Assembly: GCF_036226925.1 (NCBI RefSeq)
Contig: NZ_CP109031.1
Location: forward strand, 1,364,001-1,428,000
Origin: Streptomyces sp. NBC_00659
GTDB lineage: Bacteria > Actinomycetota > Actinomycetes > Streptomycetales > Streptomycetaceae
DNA length: 64,000 nucleotides
Reading direction: 5' to 3'
Part shown: positions 44,141 to 54,636 of the stretch, piece after piece
How the letters are laid out: the number at the start of each line of letters is the position of its first letter
Position numbering within the stretch: the stretch's first letter is position 1
Notes under the pieces: model-generated
Seen by the model: the letters and a program-made list of their open reading frames with translations, nothing else
Databases searched by the model: none
Told to the model about the DNA's origin: nothing
Made by a program: the position numbers and the translations under genes

Positions 44141-44309
44141 CTAGTGCCGCGGCAGGCAATGTTTGCCCGTCAAGGAGCGGCGCCCGGTGCGTGCTCTCGG
44201 TGTGCCGGCCGGAAGTCCTCGTACTGGATGTACTTGGGCTTTCGGCCGGTGCGGCGAGAGTGCGTGCCGGGAGTCGCGACGGGGCGAACGTTGCCTGTCG
44301 CGGCACTAG
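44141..44309. mobile_element. MITE-like element, 169 bp, CTAG-bounded with about 31-bp inverted termini
   Basis: The ends at 44141-44171 and 44278-44309 are inverted copies with about three mismatches and one indel; each begins CTAGTGCCGCG and continues with a CAGGCAA/GTT block. CTAG at both ends may be target duplication or part of the termini. No transposase gene fits inside, so it would need a helper. IS5-like elements (IS427 group) favour such targets; this family link is inference. Confidence 0.75.
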
Positions 44310-44333
44310 CGACTGGGCCTGTGGTGGGGCCAG

Positions 44334-44435
44334 TCATATCCATTCGTTGATGGCCGCGACCAGCACTGTTGCTTCGTAGCAGACCTCAAGTCTGCCGTAT
44401 CGCGTGGCAACGGCGCGGTGCCTCTTGAGGCGGGA
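44334..44435 (-). pseudogene. IS5-like transposase C-terminal fragment
   Basis: The minus strand from 44435 to the stop at 44334 encodes SRLKRHRAVATRYGRLEVC then YEATVLVAAINEWI, closely like the C termini of streptomycete IS5-family transposases. Nothing of the catalytic domain remains. It joins an IS701-type relic on the other strand at about 44436. Confidence 0.65.
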
Positions 44436-44673
44436 CGTTCCTGGGCCGGGTGGCATCACCACGTCACCCTGGTCACCGCCGCCCACGCCTTCCTCACCGA
44501 ACAACGCCTGGCCCCAAAAGCCGATACAGCCAACTCACCCTCCACCAGATCCTCGACGCCCTCCAGGACCTGCTGAACTGCTGGACCGGCACCTGCACCA
44601 CCTGCCACCAACCCCTCCCCGCCAGAACACACACCGCACCAAGACCCAGACAGACCCAACGGAGTCCTATTAG
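44436..44673 (+). pseudogene. IS701-like transposase C-terminal fragment, frameshifted
   Basis: Frame one encodes RSWAGWHHHVTLVTAAHAFL then TEQRLAPKA, resembling IS701-type C termini. At about 44525 it shifts into another frame that continues SQLTLHQILDALQDLLNCWTGTCTTCHQPLP. The first part of the gene is missing. It ends near 44673, where TAGTCCTCTGACCGGCAACG recalls the terminus of the neighbouring MITE. Confidence 0.65.
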
Positions 44674-44743
44674 TCCTCTGACCGGCAACGTTCACCGGGT
44701 TAACTGCTGGATCGAGTGTTTGCTGGGCCTGTAGGTTGCCGAC

Positions 44744-45217
44744 GTGAGTGATGATGGCAAGACTCGGATCCGATTCGCGGAGAATGCAGATGCAGCCCTG
44801 ATCGCGCGCATCCACATGACCTCTCGGTCGGCGACCATGCCCTACCTGCCCCCGCAGAAGCGCAGTCACGAGCAGGTGACCCGATGGGTCCAGGACGTCC
44901 TGCTCAAGCTATGTCGCACTTGGGTCGCAGTGCGTGATGCCGAGATCATCGGCTACGCGGCCCTCGACGGCAACATGCTCGAACACCTCTATTTGCGCCC
45001 GGACGTCCGCCGGCAAGGAATCGGCACGCTACTGCTCGATGAGGTCAGGCGGCACAGCCCTGACGGGGTGTCCCTGCACGTCTTTCAGCAGAACACCGAT
45101 GCCCGCGCGTTCTACGAGAGCCACAGTTTCACCGTCCTCGACACCAACGATGGTGATCGCAACATGGAGAACCTGCCCGACATGACGCTTCGCTGGACGC
45201 CGAACAGCGTCCAGTAA
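44744..45217 (+). CDS. GNAT-family N-acetyltransferase
   Basis: 157-residue acetyltransferase, likely acetyl-CoA dependent. The acetyl-CoA binding motif A is LYLRPDVRRQGIGTLLLDEV; motif B, AFYESHSFTVLDTN, follows. The GTG start gives MSDDGKTRIRFAENADAAL. It stands between transposase relics, so it may have been brought or trapped by mobile elements. The substrate (amino acid, antibiotic or peptide) is unknown. Confidence 0.85.
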   Translation: MSDDGKTRIRFAENADAALIARIHMTSRSATMPYLPPQKRSHEQVTRWVQDVLLKLCRTWVAVRDAEIIGYAALDGNMLEHLYLRPDVRRQGIGTLLLDEVRRHSPDGVSLHVFQQNTDARAFYESHSFTVLDTNDGDRNMENLPDMTLRWTPNSVQ

Positions 45218-45244
45218 TCCGTACCGACCGGACGAGCCAAAGGC

Positions 45245-46347
45245 TCACGCCGCAGCGGCGAGGGGGCGTCCGCCCCAGGGGATGCCTTTCTCGCTGCGGA
45301 TGCGGGCGCGCTCCTTGCGCTGTGCAGCGAGGACGTCAGGGTGGCGGACGTTGGCGTTGCGCCGGCGCAGATAGCGATGCAAGGCCCGGGTCTGCGCGGG
45401 ATGGCTGCGGTGGTTGGAATTCGCCACGGTGAACTGCCGCAGCGGGCCGGAATGGGCCTCGATCGGGTTGGCCCAGGAGGCATAGGTCGGGGTGAAGCAC
45501 AGCTCGACCTTGTTCTTCTTCGCCCGCCTCGGATGTCTGCTCCGGTATGGGCGGAGAGGTTGTCCAAGATGATGTAGATCGGGGCTCCGTCGGACCGGGC
45601 CGCGCGGATCGATTTTGGCGGTGCCCTTGCGGCGCCGGTTGACGCCCCACAACCGGTCGTCTCCCACGGAGTAGCAGCCGTGCAAGTACGTGACGCCGTG
45701 GGTGCGGCGGTAGGTCGCCGGCAGGCGGTCGGGCTTGCCCTGTTTCGCCCAACAGGAGCCTGCGGTGGGCCTGATCCCCAGGGGCCCGAACTCGTCGAAG
45801 GCGAACACCCGGTCGGGGAAGCGGTCCAGCACGTGCTCGATGCGGTCGAGCTTGGCATCGCGTTCGGGATCGGGCGACTCCTTCCAGGTCTTGGTGCGCT
45901 GGGAGGTGATGCCACGGCGTAACAGCAGGCACCGTAACGCTTCACGACCGACACGGATGACGCGTCCGTGGACGCGGCGCAGGTAGGCGGCGAGTTTACG
46001 GATCGACCAACGGGTGAAGGGCTGGCCGAGCTTGGTGGGGCAGGTGGTGACCGTCTGCACGACGAAGTCCTCGTCGTCACGACTGAGCAGGCGGGGACGG
46101 CCTCCCGCCCATCGAGGGTCCAGACAGTTCAGGCCGATCTCGTTGAACCGGTGAATCACGTCCCGGACCATGTCCTCGTGGCCTGGACCAACTGGGCAAT
46201 CACCGGGACACGGTTCCCGCCGGCGGACGCGAGCAGCATCATCGCCCGCCGATAGCGCACCGAGTTTGTACTGCCCCGGCGCACGATCTGCTGCAGCTTC
46301 TGTCCCTCCTGGTCGGTCAGTCTGCGCACCCGCACAGGCTCAGCCAC
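45245..46347 (-). pseudogene. IS630-family transposase, frameshifted
   Basis: The minus strand encodes an IS630-type DDE transposase: N-terminal HTH part (EPVRVRRLTDQEGQKLQQIV), then DVIHRFNEIGLNCLDPRWAG and VFAFDEFGPLG with the first catalytic Asp. The second catalytic Asp (YIILDNLSAH) is only in another frame, while the last, WANPIEAH with Glu, is in the original frame. A frame break lies near 46178 and two compensating shifts bracket about 45500-45640. The start is likely GTG 46347. The gene is therefore inactive. Confidence 0.85.
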
Positions 46348-46430
46348 CACACCTCCCGCGGTCGGAACGGACGTCACCGCCCATCCAACCGCTCCCATCG
46401 CCAACCCGGCGAACCTTCCTGGTCAGAGCA

Positions 46431-47264
46431 CTATCCGAGCTTTTGCAGCACCTCGGCGACGGTGGTCCGGTACGTCCGCAGCGCCTGCAGTCCGGCGGCG
46501 TAGCGGTCGCGGTGGTGTGTGATGTCCACGGCCTGCTTCTGCGCCCGTACGGTGTGCCAGAGCTCGGCCGTATGGTGGCGGCGCTTGCAGGTGACGTCCG
46601 CGACGGCGGTGGACCGCTCCCGCTGCGTATGCCGGGTGTTGCCCTTCCCGTCCCGCTGCCAGGCGGTGTCCGTGTACGCCGCGACGGGATCGGGATAGCG
46701 CGTGAATCCTTGTTCTGCCACGCAGCGGGACCACACCTCCCAAGCCGAGCGGAGGCGCGGGTCGCGCTTGACCGCCTTGTCGACCTCGATCGCCCGTGTG
46801 GTTGCGTAGAGCCAGTCCCGCTTGAGGTCGATGCCGCGCATCAGCCGCCGGTTCGCATCGGCGTTGCAGGCGGGGAGGTCCGCATACTCGGCGTTGGTCA
46901 TCCGGCGGCCCTTCGGCTGGAGGGCCAGCGGCCTTGCCGGGTCCCAGCCGTAGCCCCAGCGGCGGGCGGTGGTGAGATCCAGGGCACCGTAGTCGGTGCT
47001 GACCGCGGTGACGACGACGGGGTCGCTGGGGTAGCGCGGGTCGAGCGGGAAGTCCGGGTGGCCACGCTCCGCCATGCACTGACGGACCAGCAACGCCGAT
47101 GCCCGCTGCCATCGCTGGTAGTCCTGCGGCGTGTAGTCGTAGCGGTCGGCAGGCAGGGGGCCGAGGTCCGACGCCGTACGGATGACCTTCGGCCCTCCTG
47201 GACCGGAGACACAGACCGCCGCCAGCACCGCCGCCGCACCCAGCCGCCACCCCCGCTTCGTCAT
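46431..47264 (-). CDS. Putative secreted protein of unknown function
   Basis: 277 residues. The N terminus (MTKRGWRLGAAAVLAAVCVS) looks like a signal peptide, then a Gly/Pro region and a charged helical domain with conserved-looking Cys, Arg and Trp (LLVRQCMAERGHPDF; LPACNADANRRL; WSRCVAEQGFTRYPD; VTCKRRHHTAELWHTV), four of the Cys spaced as for disulfides. No family recognised. Its TAG stop at 46431 lies exactly at the presumed end of the IS630 element, so its C terminus may be altered by that insertion. Confidence 0.55.
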   Translation of the reverse strand: MTKRGWRLGAAAVLAAVCVSGPGGPKVIRTASDLGPLPADRYDYTPQDYQRWQRASALLVRQCMAERGHPDFPLDPRYPSDPVVVTAVSTDYGALDLTTARRWGYGWDPARPLALQPKGRRMTNAEYADLPACNADANRRLMRGIDLKRDWLYATTRAIEVDKAVKRDPRLRSAWEVWSRCVAEQGFTRYPDPVAAYTDTAWQRDGKGNTRHTQRERSTAVADVTCKRRHHTAELWHTVRAQKQAVDITHHRDRYAAGLQALRTYRTTVAEVLQKLG

Positions 47265-47864
47265 GCGAAGAGATGCTAGCGAGCGGTGTGGAGCGGTCAG
47301 CCGTGACCCCGCCAACTCAGCGACGCACGCCATGACTTAAAGCGACGGAAAGCCCGATCAGGCGACTCCTGTCGCAGTGGGCGCGCACCTGGGCGTGTCA
47401 CCTGGCCGGGCATGGGCGCGGCTACGCACGCGGCGAGAGCGGGCGCCGCCAGGCCGCGCACCCAACCGCCGAGCCCCACAGCATCAGGCATTCACAGTAC
47501 GGCCCAAGGACGTATGAACCGCCCTCTGAGGACAGAACCAGGGCGATCGGTTCCTCCAAGTCGAGGTCCGTCGCACAGCCTTGACGGCATTGGTCCGGTC
47601 CAATAGCGTCGCCCCGCACAGAACTCCACACGGCTCAACACCCGCCAGCCGTCACCTGCGCTGATGGTGTGTCCGCCGGCCGAGGGACGGGATTCCGGCC
47701 GCCCGCTGTGGGCCCGCCCGCCCACGGCAGCCCAGGTGCCGGTCCTCGCCTGCTCGTCGTCATCCAGATCCTCAAGTGCGTGTGCACTGCTCACCGTTGA
47801 TGGAGATCACCGGGGCGGCATGGCGGACAGACACGATCACGCCTTTTCTTCGAAGGTCGGACAT
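47265..47864. other. Gene-free stretch upstream of the GH16 gene
   Basis: About 600 bp. Short frames have no recognisable features. The last 80 bp contain a GAAGG ribosome site. No CebR-type palindrome (TGGGAGCGCTCCCA) is seen here, unlike at the two cellulase genes. Confidence 0.55.
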
Positions 47865-49592
47865 ATGCAATTATCCTCTGCAAGATCACCGCGCCGCGGA
47901 TGGAAGAGAGCGCTGACTCTGATTCCCGTCGTCGTGGTGACGATGGCGGCCACCGTCACCGGGACGCTGAACGCCGAAGCGGCAGTGCCCCCGACGCCGT
48001 CGGGCTTCACGCTCACCTGGAGCGACGACTTCAGCGGTGCGTCCGGCACCGGCATCGACCAGAGCCTGTGGAAGTACGACACCGGGCCGGGAAGCAACTT
48101 CGGCACCGGCGAGATCGAGACCATGACCAACAGCACCTCGAACGTCTATTACGACGGCCAGGGGCATCTGGTTCTCCAAGCGCTGCATTCCGGTTCCGAC
48201 CCGCGGGGCGGATGGACCTCCGGGCGCGTGGAGACCCAGTCGGCGGCATTTGGCGCCCCGGCCGGCGGAGTCGTACGTATCGAGTCCGTCCTCCAGCAGC
48301 CCAACGTCACCACCGCCAACGGCGCGGGCTACTGGCCGGCGTTCTGGATGCTCGGCGCGCCGCTGCGCGACGGTGTGACCTGGCCGAAGTCCGGCGAGAT
48401 CGACATCATGGAGGACATCAACGGCCGCAGCTCCGTTTTCAGCACCCTCCACTGCGGCGTGAACCCGGGCGGGCCGTGCAACGAGTCGACCGGCATCGGC
48501 TCGGGTGAACGCGCCTGCGCCGGCTGCCAGACCGGCTTCCACGACTACGCGGCGGAGATCGACCGCTCGGTGTCGCCGGAGCAGATCAGGTTCTACCTCG
48601 ACGGGAACAACTTCTTCACCGTCAGCGCCAACCAGGTGGACGCGACGACCTGGGCCGACGCGGTCGACCACCCCTTCTTCATCATCTACGACCTGGCGAT
48701 CGGCGGCGGCTTCCCCGACGCCTTCGGTGGGGGCCCGAACGCGTCGACGGTCTCCGGCGGCAAACTGGTCGTCGACTCCGTGGCCGTCTACAACAAGGGG
48801 CCTGGCTCCGGGGGCGGCGGCGGTTCGTCGACCGGCCAGACGATCACCGGACCGGGCGGCAAGTGTGTCGATGTGGCGGGTGACGACACCGGCGGCGACG
48901 GCACCGCGGTCCAGCTGTGGGACTGCCAGTCGGCGGCCAAGGACCAGCACTGGACCTGGAGCGGCCAGACCCTCCAGACCCTCGGCAAATGCCTGGACAT
49001 CGCCGGCGGCAACAGCGCCGCGGGTACGAAGTTGCAGCTCGCCACGTGCAACAGCGGCGGCTACCAGGCATGGGTGCGGCAGAGCGACGGCTCGCTGAAG
49101 AACCCGGCCAGCGGCCGGTGCATCGACTCGCCGTCGGGTGCCACCGCGAACGGCACACGCCTCCAGCTCTGGGACTGCAACAGCTCCGGCGCCCAGAACT
49201 TCGCCATCGGTACCCCGGTCTACGGACCGGGCGGCAAGTGTGTGGACGTGGCGGGTGACGACACCGGCGGCGACGGCACCGCGATCCAGCTGTGGGACTG
49301 CCAGCAGGCAACCTCGCTCGACCAGAAGTGGACGTGGAACGGTCAGACCCTGCGCACGCTGGGCAAGTGCCTGGACATCGCGGGCGGTGTCAACACGGCG
49401 GGCACGCAACTCCAGTTGGCCACCTGCAACGGCGGTGCCTACCAGAACTGGATCGCCAACGCCGACGGCTCGATGTCCAACCCGGTCACCGGCCGGTGCA
49501 TCGACTCACCCTCCGGCGCCACCGCGAACGGCACACGCCTCCAGATCTGGGACTGCAACAGCTCCGGCGCCCAGAAGTTCGCCCTGGCATGA
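47865..49592 (+). CDS. Secreted GH16 beta-1,3-glucanase with two ricin-B (CBM13-type) lectin modules
   Basis: 575-residue precursor. Signal peptide about 38 residues ending at AEA. The GH16 catalytic domain (about 42-310) includes WPKSGEIDIMEDINGR, with the nucleophile and acid Glu of the ExDxxE motif, so it is laminarinase-like. A Gly/Ser linker leads to two ricin-type beta-trefoil modules, each with three Q-W-like repeats (VQLWDCQ, LQLATCN, LQLWDCN) that bind beta-glucan or galactose. The third codon is TTA (47871-47873), the rare Leu codon of Streptomyces read by the bldA tRNA. The GH16 body follows a strong hairpin-terminated gene. Confidence 0.92.
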   Translation: MQLSSARSPRRGWKRALTLIPVVVVTMAATVTGTLNAEAAVPPTPSGFTLTWSDDFSGASGTGIDQSLWKYDTGPGSNFGTGEIETMTNSTSNVYYDGQGHLVLQALHSGSDPRGGWTSGRVETQSAAFGAPAGGVVRIESVLQQPNVTTANGAGYWPAFWMLGAPLRDGVTWPKSGEIDIMEDINGRSSVFSTLHCGVNPGGPCNESTGIGSGERACAGCQTGFHDYAAEIDRSVSPEQIRFYLDGNNFFTVSANQVDATTWADAVDHPFFIIYDLAIGGGFPDAFGGGPNASTVSGGKLVVDSVAVYNKGPGSGGGGGSSTGQTITGPGGKCVDVAGDDTGGDGTAVQLWDCQSAAKDQHWTWSGQTLQTLGKCLDIAGGNSAAGTKLQLATCNSGGYQAWVRQSDGSLKNPASGRCIDSPSGATANGTRLQLWDCNSSGAQNFAIGTPVYGPGGKCVDVAGDDTGGDGTAIQLWDCQQATSLDQKWTWNGQTLRTLGKCLDIAGGVNTAGTQLQLATCNGGAYQNWIANADGSMSNPVTGRCIDSPSGATANGTRLQIWDCNSSGAQKFALA

Positions 49593-49593
49593 G

Positions 49594-49633
49594 AGGGAGG
49601 AGGCTCCCTGCCCCCGGCAGAAGCCTCCTCCCT
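49594..49633 (+). terminator. Hairpin terminator after the GH16 gene
   Basis: AGGGAGGAGGCT (49594-49605) pairs with AGCCTCCTCCCT (49622-49633); loop of 16 bases. It begins right after the stop codon. 49634-49836 holds nothing I recognise. Confidence 0.75.
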
Positions 49634-49836
49634 TCCCCTGCTCCAGACCCTGTGTGAACCGAGGTCGGGTACATCGAAGGGCAGCACCTCAGCCGGTGAA
49701 GCTCTTCGATGTATCGCCGGTGAGCACTGGCGCACTGGCGCAGGACACGAGTCGCGAGTCCGTCAGGGGTGACCATGTCGTCGGCCGCACCGTGCGGCGT
49801 GCCGCGGTCCGGCCGAGACAGGCCCGGGCGATCTCT

Positions 49837-51891
<2,055 letters not shown>

Positions 51892-52117
51892 TCAGACCAC
51901 GCCCGCGCACCATTGCGGCCATGCAGGGCGCGCCCCCGCTTTCCGGATTCCCCGCGTGCCGCTTCCCGGGTCCCCCACGCCTTCGCACCCCACCGCAACC
52001 CGGCGCGCACCGCGCGGCCCGCGAGCGAGCCAGGCCACGGAGCCGCGATAAGTGACGGATCGTCAGCAGGGCATCTTTCGCACGAGTGTTGACATCCACA
52101 GGTCGAACGCCGCACCT

Positions 52118-52131
52118 TGGGAGCGCTCCCA
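52118..52131 (+). promoter_or_regulatory. CebR-type operator of the GH6 gene
   Basis: A second perfect TGGGAGCGCTCCCA, about 280 bp upstream of the GH6 start. It implies a leader of that length or a promoter placed close to the box. The 51655-52412 interval is otherwise gene-free. Confidence 0.8.
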
Positions 52132-52412
52132 CCTGCACCCCCATGTCCCCGCCGTCACATCAGTGGCCGGCACCGTCCACGCGCGCCGGCCAGATGCCTG
52201 GTCCACGTCCGGACGACGCCGCGGCTCACTCGTGTTCGGCGGCCCTCCAGCTCCCAGCTTGCGCGACGCACGCGGTCGCACCTTCGTCATGCCTGAACGC
52301 AACGCCCGTCCGGCGGAGTTCCGTCCGGTGTGCCCGAGCCGCGGCACACCGGGGGGCCGCCGGCGATCCCGCACGCCGACCGTACCCGCCTGCTCTCCCC
52401 AGGAGATGGCCG

Positions 52413-54545
52413 ATGCCTTCCCGTAGATCCGACTCCACCGTGCGCCGAAGCGGACCGAAGCGGACCGCCGCTCTGGCCGTCGGTGCCCTTCTCGGAGCCC
52501 TGTCCGTCGCCGCCCTTCCGACCACCGCGACCGCGGCCGCCAAACTCGACAATCCCTACGTCGGCGCGAAGGCCTACGTGAATCCCGACTGGTCGGCCAA
52601 GGCCGCGGCCGAGCCGGGCGGTTCGGCCATCTCCGACCAGCCCACCTTCGTCTGGCTGGACCGGATGGCCGCGATCCAGGGCACCGCCGACGCCCGTGGT
52701 CTCAAGGCCCACCTCGACGCGGCCAAGGCGCAGGGCGCCAACCTCGTCCAGTTGGTCATCTACGACCTGCCGGGCCGGGACTGCGCGGCCCTCGCCTCCA
52801 ACGGCGAACTCGGCCCCGACGACCTGGCCACGTACCAGAGTGATTACATCGACCCGATCGCGGCGATCCTCGCCGATCCGGCCTACGCGAGCCTGCGGAT
52901 CGTCAACCTCATCGAGCCCGACTCGCTGCCCAACCTCGTCACCAACGCGGGCGGCACCGCCGGCTCCACGACCCAGTGCGCCACGATGAAGGCGAACGGC
53001 AACTACGAGAAGGGCGTCGGCTACGCCCTCCACAAGCTCGGCGCTCTGCCCAACGCCTACAACTACATCGACGCCGGCCACCACGGCTGGCTCGGCTGGG
53101 ACAGCAACCTCGTGCCGTCGGCCCAGGAGTTCAAGAAGGCCGCCACCACCAACGGCGCCACCGTGAACGATGTGACGGGCTTCATCGTCAACACCGCCAA
53201 CTACTCCGCCACCAAAGAGCCGTACGTGAAGGTGACGGACACGGTCAACGGGCAGACGGTGCGCCAGTCGAAGTGGATCGACTGGAACCAGTACGACGAC
53301 GAGAGCTCGTACGCGCAGGGCCTGCGCACCGCGCTCGTCGCGCAGGGATTCGACGCCGGGATCGGCATGCTCGTCGACACCTCGCGCAACGGCTGGGGCG
53401 GTTCGGCCCGGCCGACCGGTCCCGGCCCGACGACCAGCGTCGACACCTACGTGGACGGCGGTCGCATCGACCGGCGCATCCACGCCGGAAACTGGTGCAA
53501 CCAGAGCGGGGCGGGTCTCGGCGAGCGCCCGGCGACCGCGCCCGACACCGGAATCGACGCCTACGTGTGGGCCAAGCCGCCGGGTGAGTCCGACGGGGCC
53601 AGCCAGGCCGTCGACAACGACGAGGGCAAGGGCTTCGACCGGATGTGCGACCCCACGTACACCGGGAATGGGCGTAACGGGAACAACCTCACCGGAGCGC
53701 TGTCCAACTCCCCGCTCGCCGGGCACTGGTTCTCCGCCCAGTTCCGTCAACTGCTCGCCAATGCCAACCCGCCCTTGAGCGGATCGGGTGGCGGCGGCGG
53801 TGACACGCAGGCCCCGACCGTTCCCGGTGGTCTCGCGGTCGGCTCCACGACGAGCAACAGCGCCACCCTGAGCTGGAGCGCGTCCACGGACAACACCGCG
53901 GTCACCGGATACGACGTCTACCGCGACGGCACCAAGGTCGGCAGCGCCACCACCACGTCCTACACCGACAGCGGGCTCGCCGCCTCCACCACCTACGCGT
54001 ACACCGTCAAGGCCAAGGACGCGGCCGGCAACGTCTCGTCCTCGTCCACCGCGGTGTCCGCCACCACCAAGGCATCGGGCGGAGGAGGAGGCACCCCGGG
54101 CCTCAAGGCGCAGTACAAGAACAACGACTCCTCCACCGGTGACAACGGGATCAGGCCCGGCCTCAAGCTCGTCAACGGCGGATCCGGTGCCGTCGATCTG
54201 TCCAAGGTGACCATCCGCTACTGGTTCACCGGAGAATCCTCCTCCGCCGGCTACCAGACGTTCTGTGACTGGGCGCAGCTCGGCTGCTCCACGGTGAAGA
54301 CTTCGGTGAGCGCCGTCTCCCCGAGCCGCACGGGCGCGGACCACTACCTGGAGGTGGGCTTCACCTCCGGTTCGCTGGCGGCCGGAGCGGACAGCGGTGA
54401 TCTGCAGCTGCGCATGGCCAAGTCCGACTGGTCGAACTTCGACGAGTCGAACGACTACAGCCGGGGCGCCGGCACCTCCTACGCGGACGCGGCGAAGGTG
54501 ACCGTGTACGTGTCGGGCACCCTCGCCTGGGGCACCGAGCCGTAG
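52413..54545 (+). CDS. Secreted 1,4-beta-cellobiohydrolase (GH6-FN3-CBM3)
   Basis: 710-residue GH6 enzyme with a signal peptide ending near ATAAA. GH6 marks: VIYDLPGRDCAALASNGEL with the conserved Asp/Cys, IVNLIEPDSLPNL with the catalytic acid Asp, and long loops typical of the exo form. The WNQYDDESSYA and DTSRNGWGG segments follow. A fibronectin III domain and a CBM3-like cellulose-binding module (LKAQYKNNDSSTGDNGIRPG, IRYWFTGES) end the chain. Start after AGGAG with 7-base spacing. It would release cellobiose, the inducer that relieves CebR. Confidence 0.93.
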   Translation: MPSRRSDSTVRRSGPKRTAALAVGALLGALSVAALPTTATAAAKLDNPYVGAKAYVNPDWSAKAAAEPGGSAISDQPTFVWLDRMAAIQGTADARGLKAHLDAAKAQGANLVQLVIYDLPGRDCAALASNGELGPDDLATYQSDYIDPIAAILADPAYASLRIVNLIEPDSLPNLVTNAGGTAGSTTQCATMKANGNYEKGVGYALHKLGALPNAYNYIDAGHHGWLGWDSNLVPSAQEFKKAATTNGATVNDVTGFIVNTANYSATKEPYVKVTDTVNGQTVRQSKWIDWNQYDDESSYAQGLRTALVAQGFDAGIGMLVDTSRNGWGGSARPTGPGPTTSVDTYVDGGRIDRRIHAGNWCNQSGAGLGERPATAPDTGIDAYVWAKPPGESDGASQAVDNDEGKGFDRMCDPTYTGNGRNGNNLTGALSNSPLAGHWFSAQFRQLLANANPPLSGSGGGGGDTQAPTVPGGLAVGSTTSNSATLSWSASTDNTAVTGYDVYRDGTKVGSATTTSYTDSGLAASTTYAYTVKAKDAAGNVSSSSTAVSATTKASGGGGGTPGLKAQYKNNDSSTGDNGIRPGLKLVNGGSGAVDLSKVTIRYWFTGESSSAGYQTFCDWAQLGCSTVKTSVSAVSPSRTGADHYLEVGFTSGSLAAGADSGDLQLRMAKSDWSNFDESNDYSRGAGTSYADAAKVTVYVSGTLAWGTEP

Positions 54546-54565
54546 AGCGGGAGCGGACGGAACGG

Positions 54566-54599
54566 ACAGGGGCCGGGGCGGTGACGCTCCGGCCCCTGT
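54566..54599 (+). terminator. Hairpin terminator after the GH6 gene
   Basis: ACAGGGGCCGGGGCG pairs with CGCTCCGGCCCCTGT (15 bp, one G-U), loop GTGA. It lies 20 bp past the stop. Confidence 0.75.
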
Positions 54600-54636
54600 G
54601 CCGTCCGTGCAGGACGCCGCCGCTCTTCTCGCCCTC

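Noticed and set aside
44141..44435. Ankyrin protein start within the MITE
   Set aside because: The extension through the element is Ser/Arg/Pro-rich and unlike ankyrin; MNQRQRKKL at 44129 is more credible.
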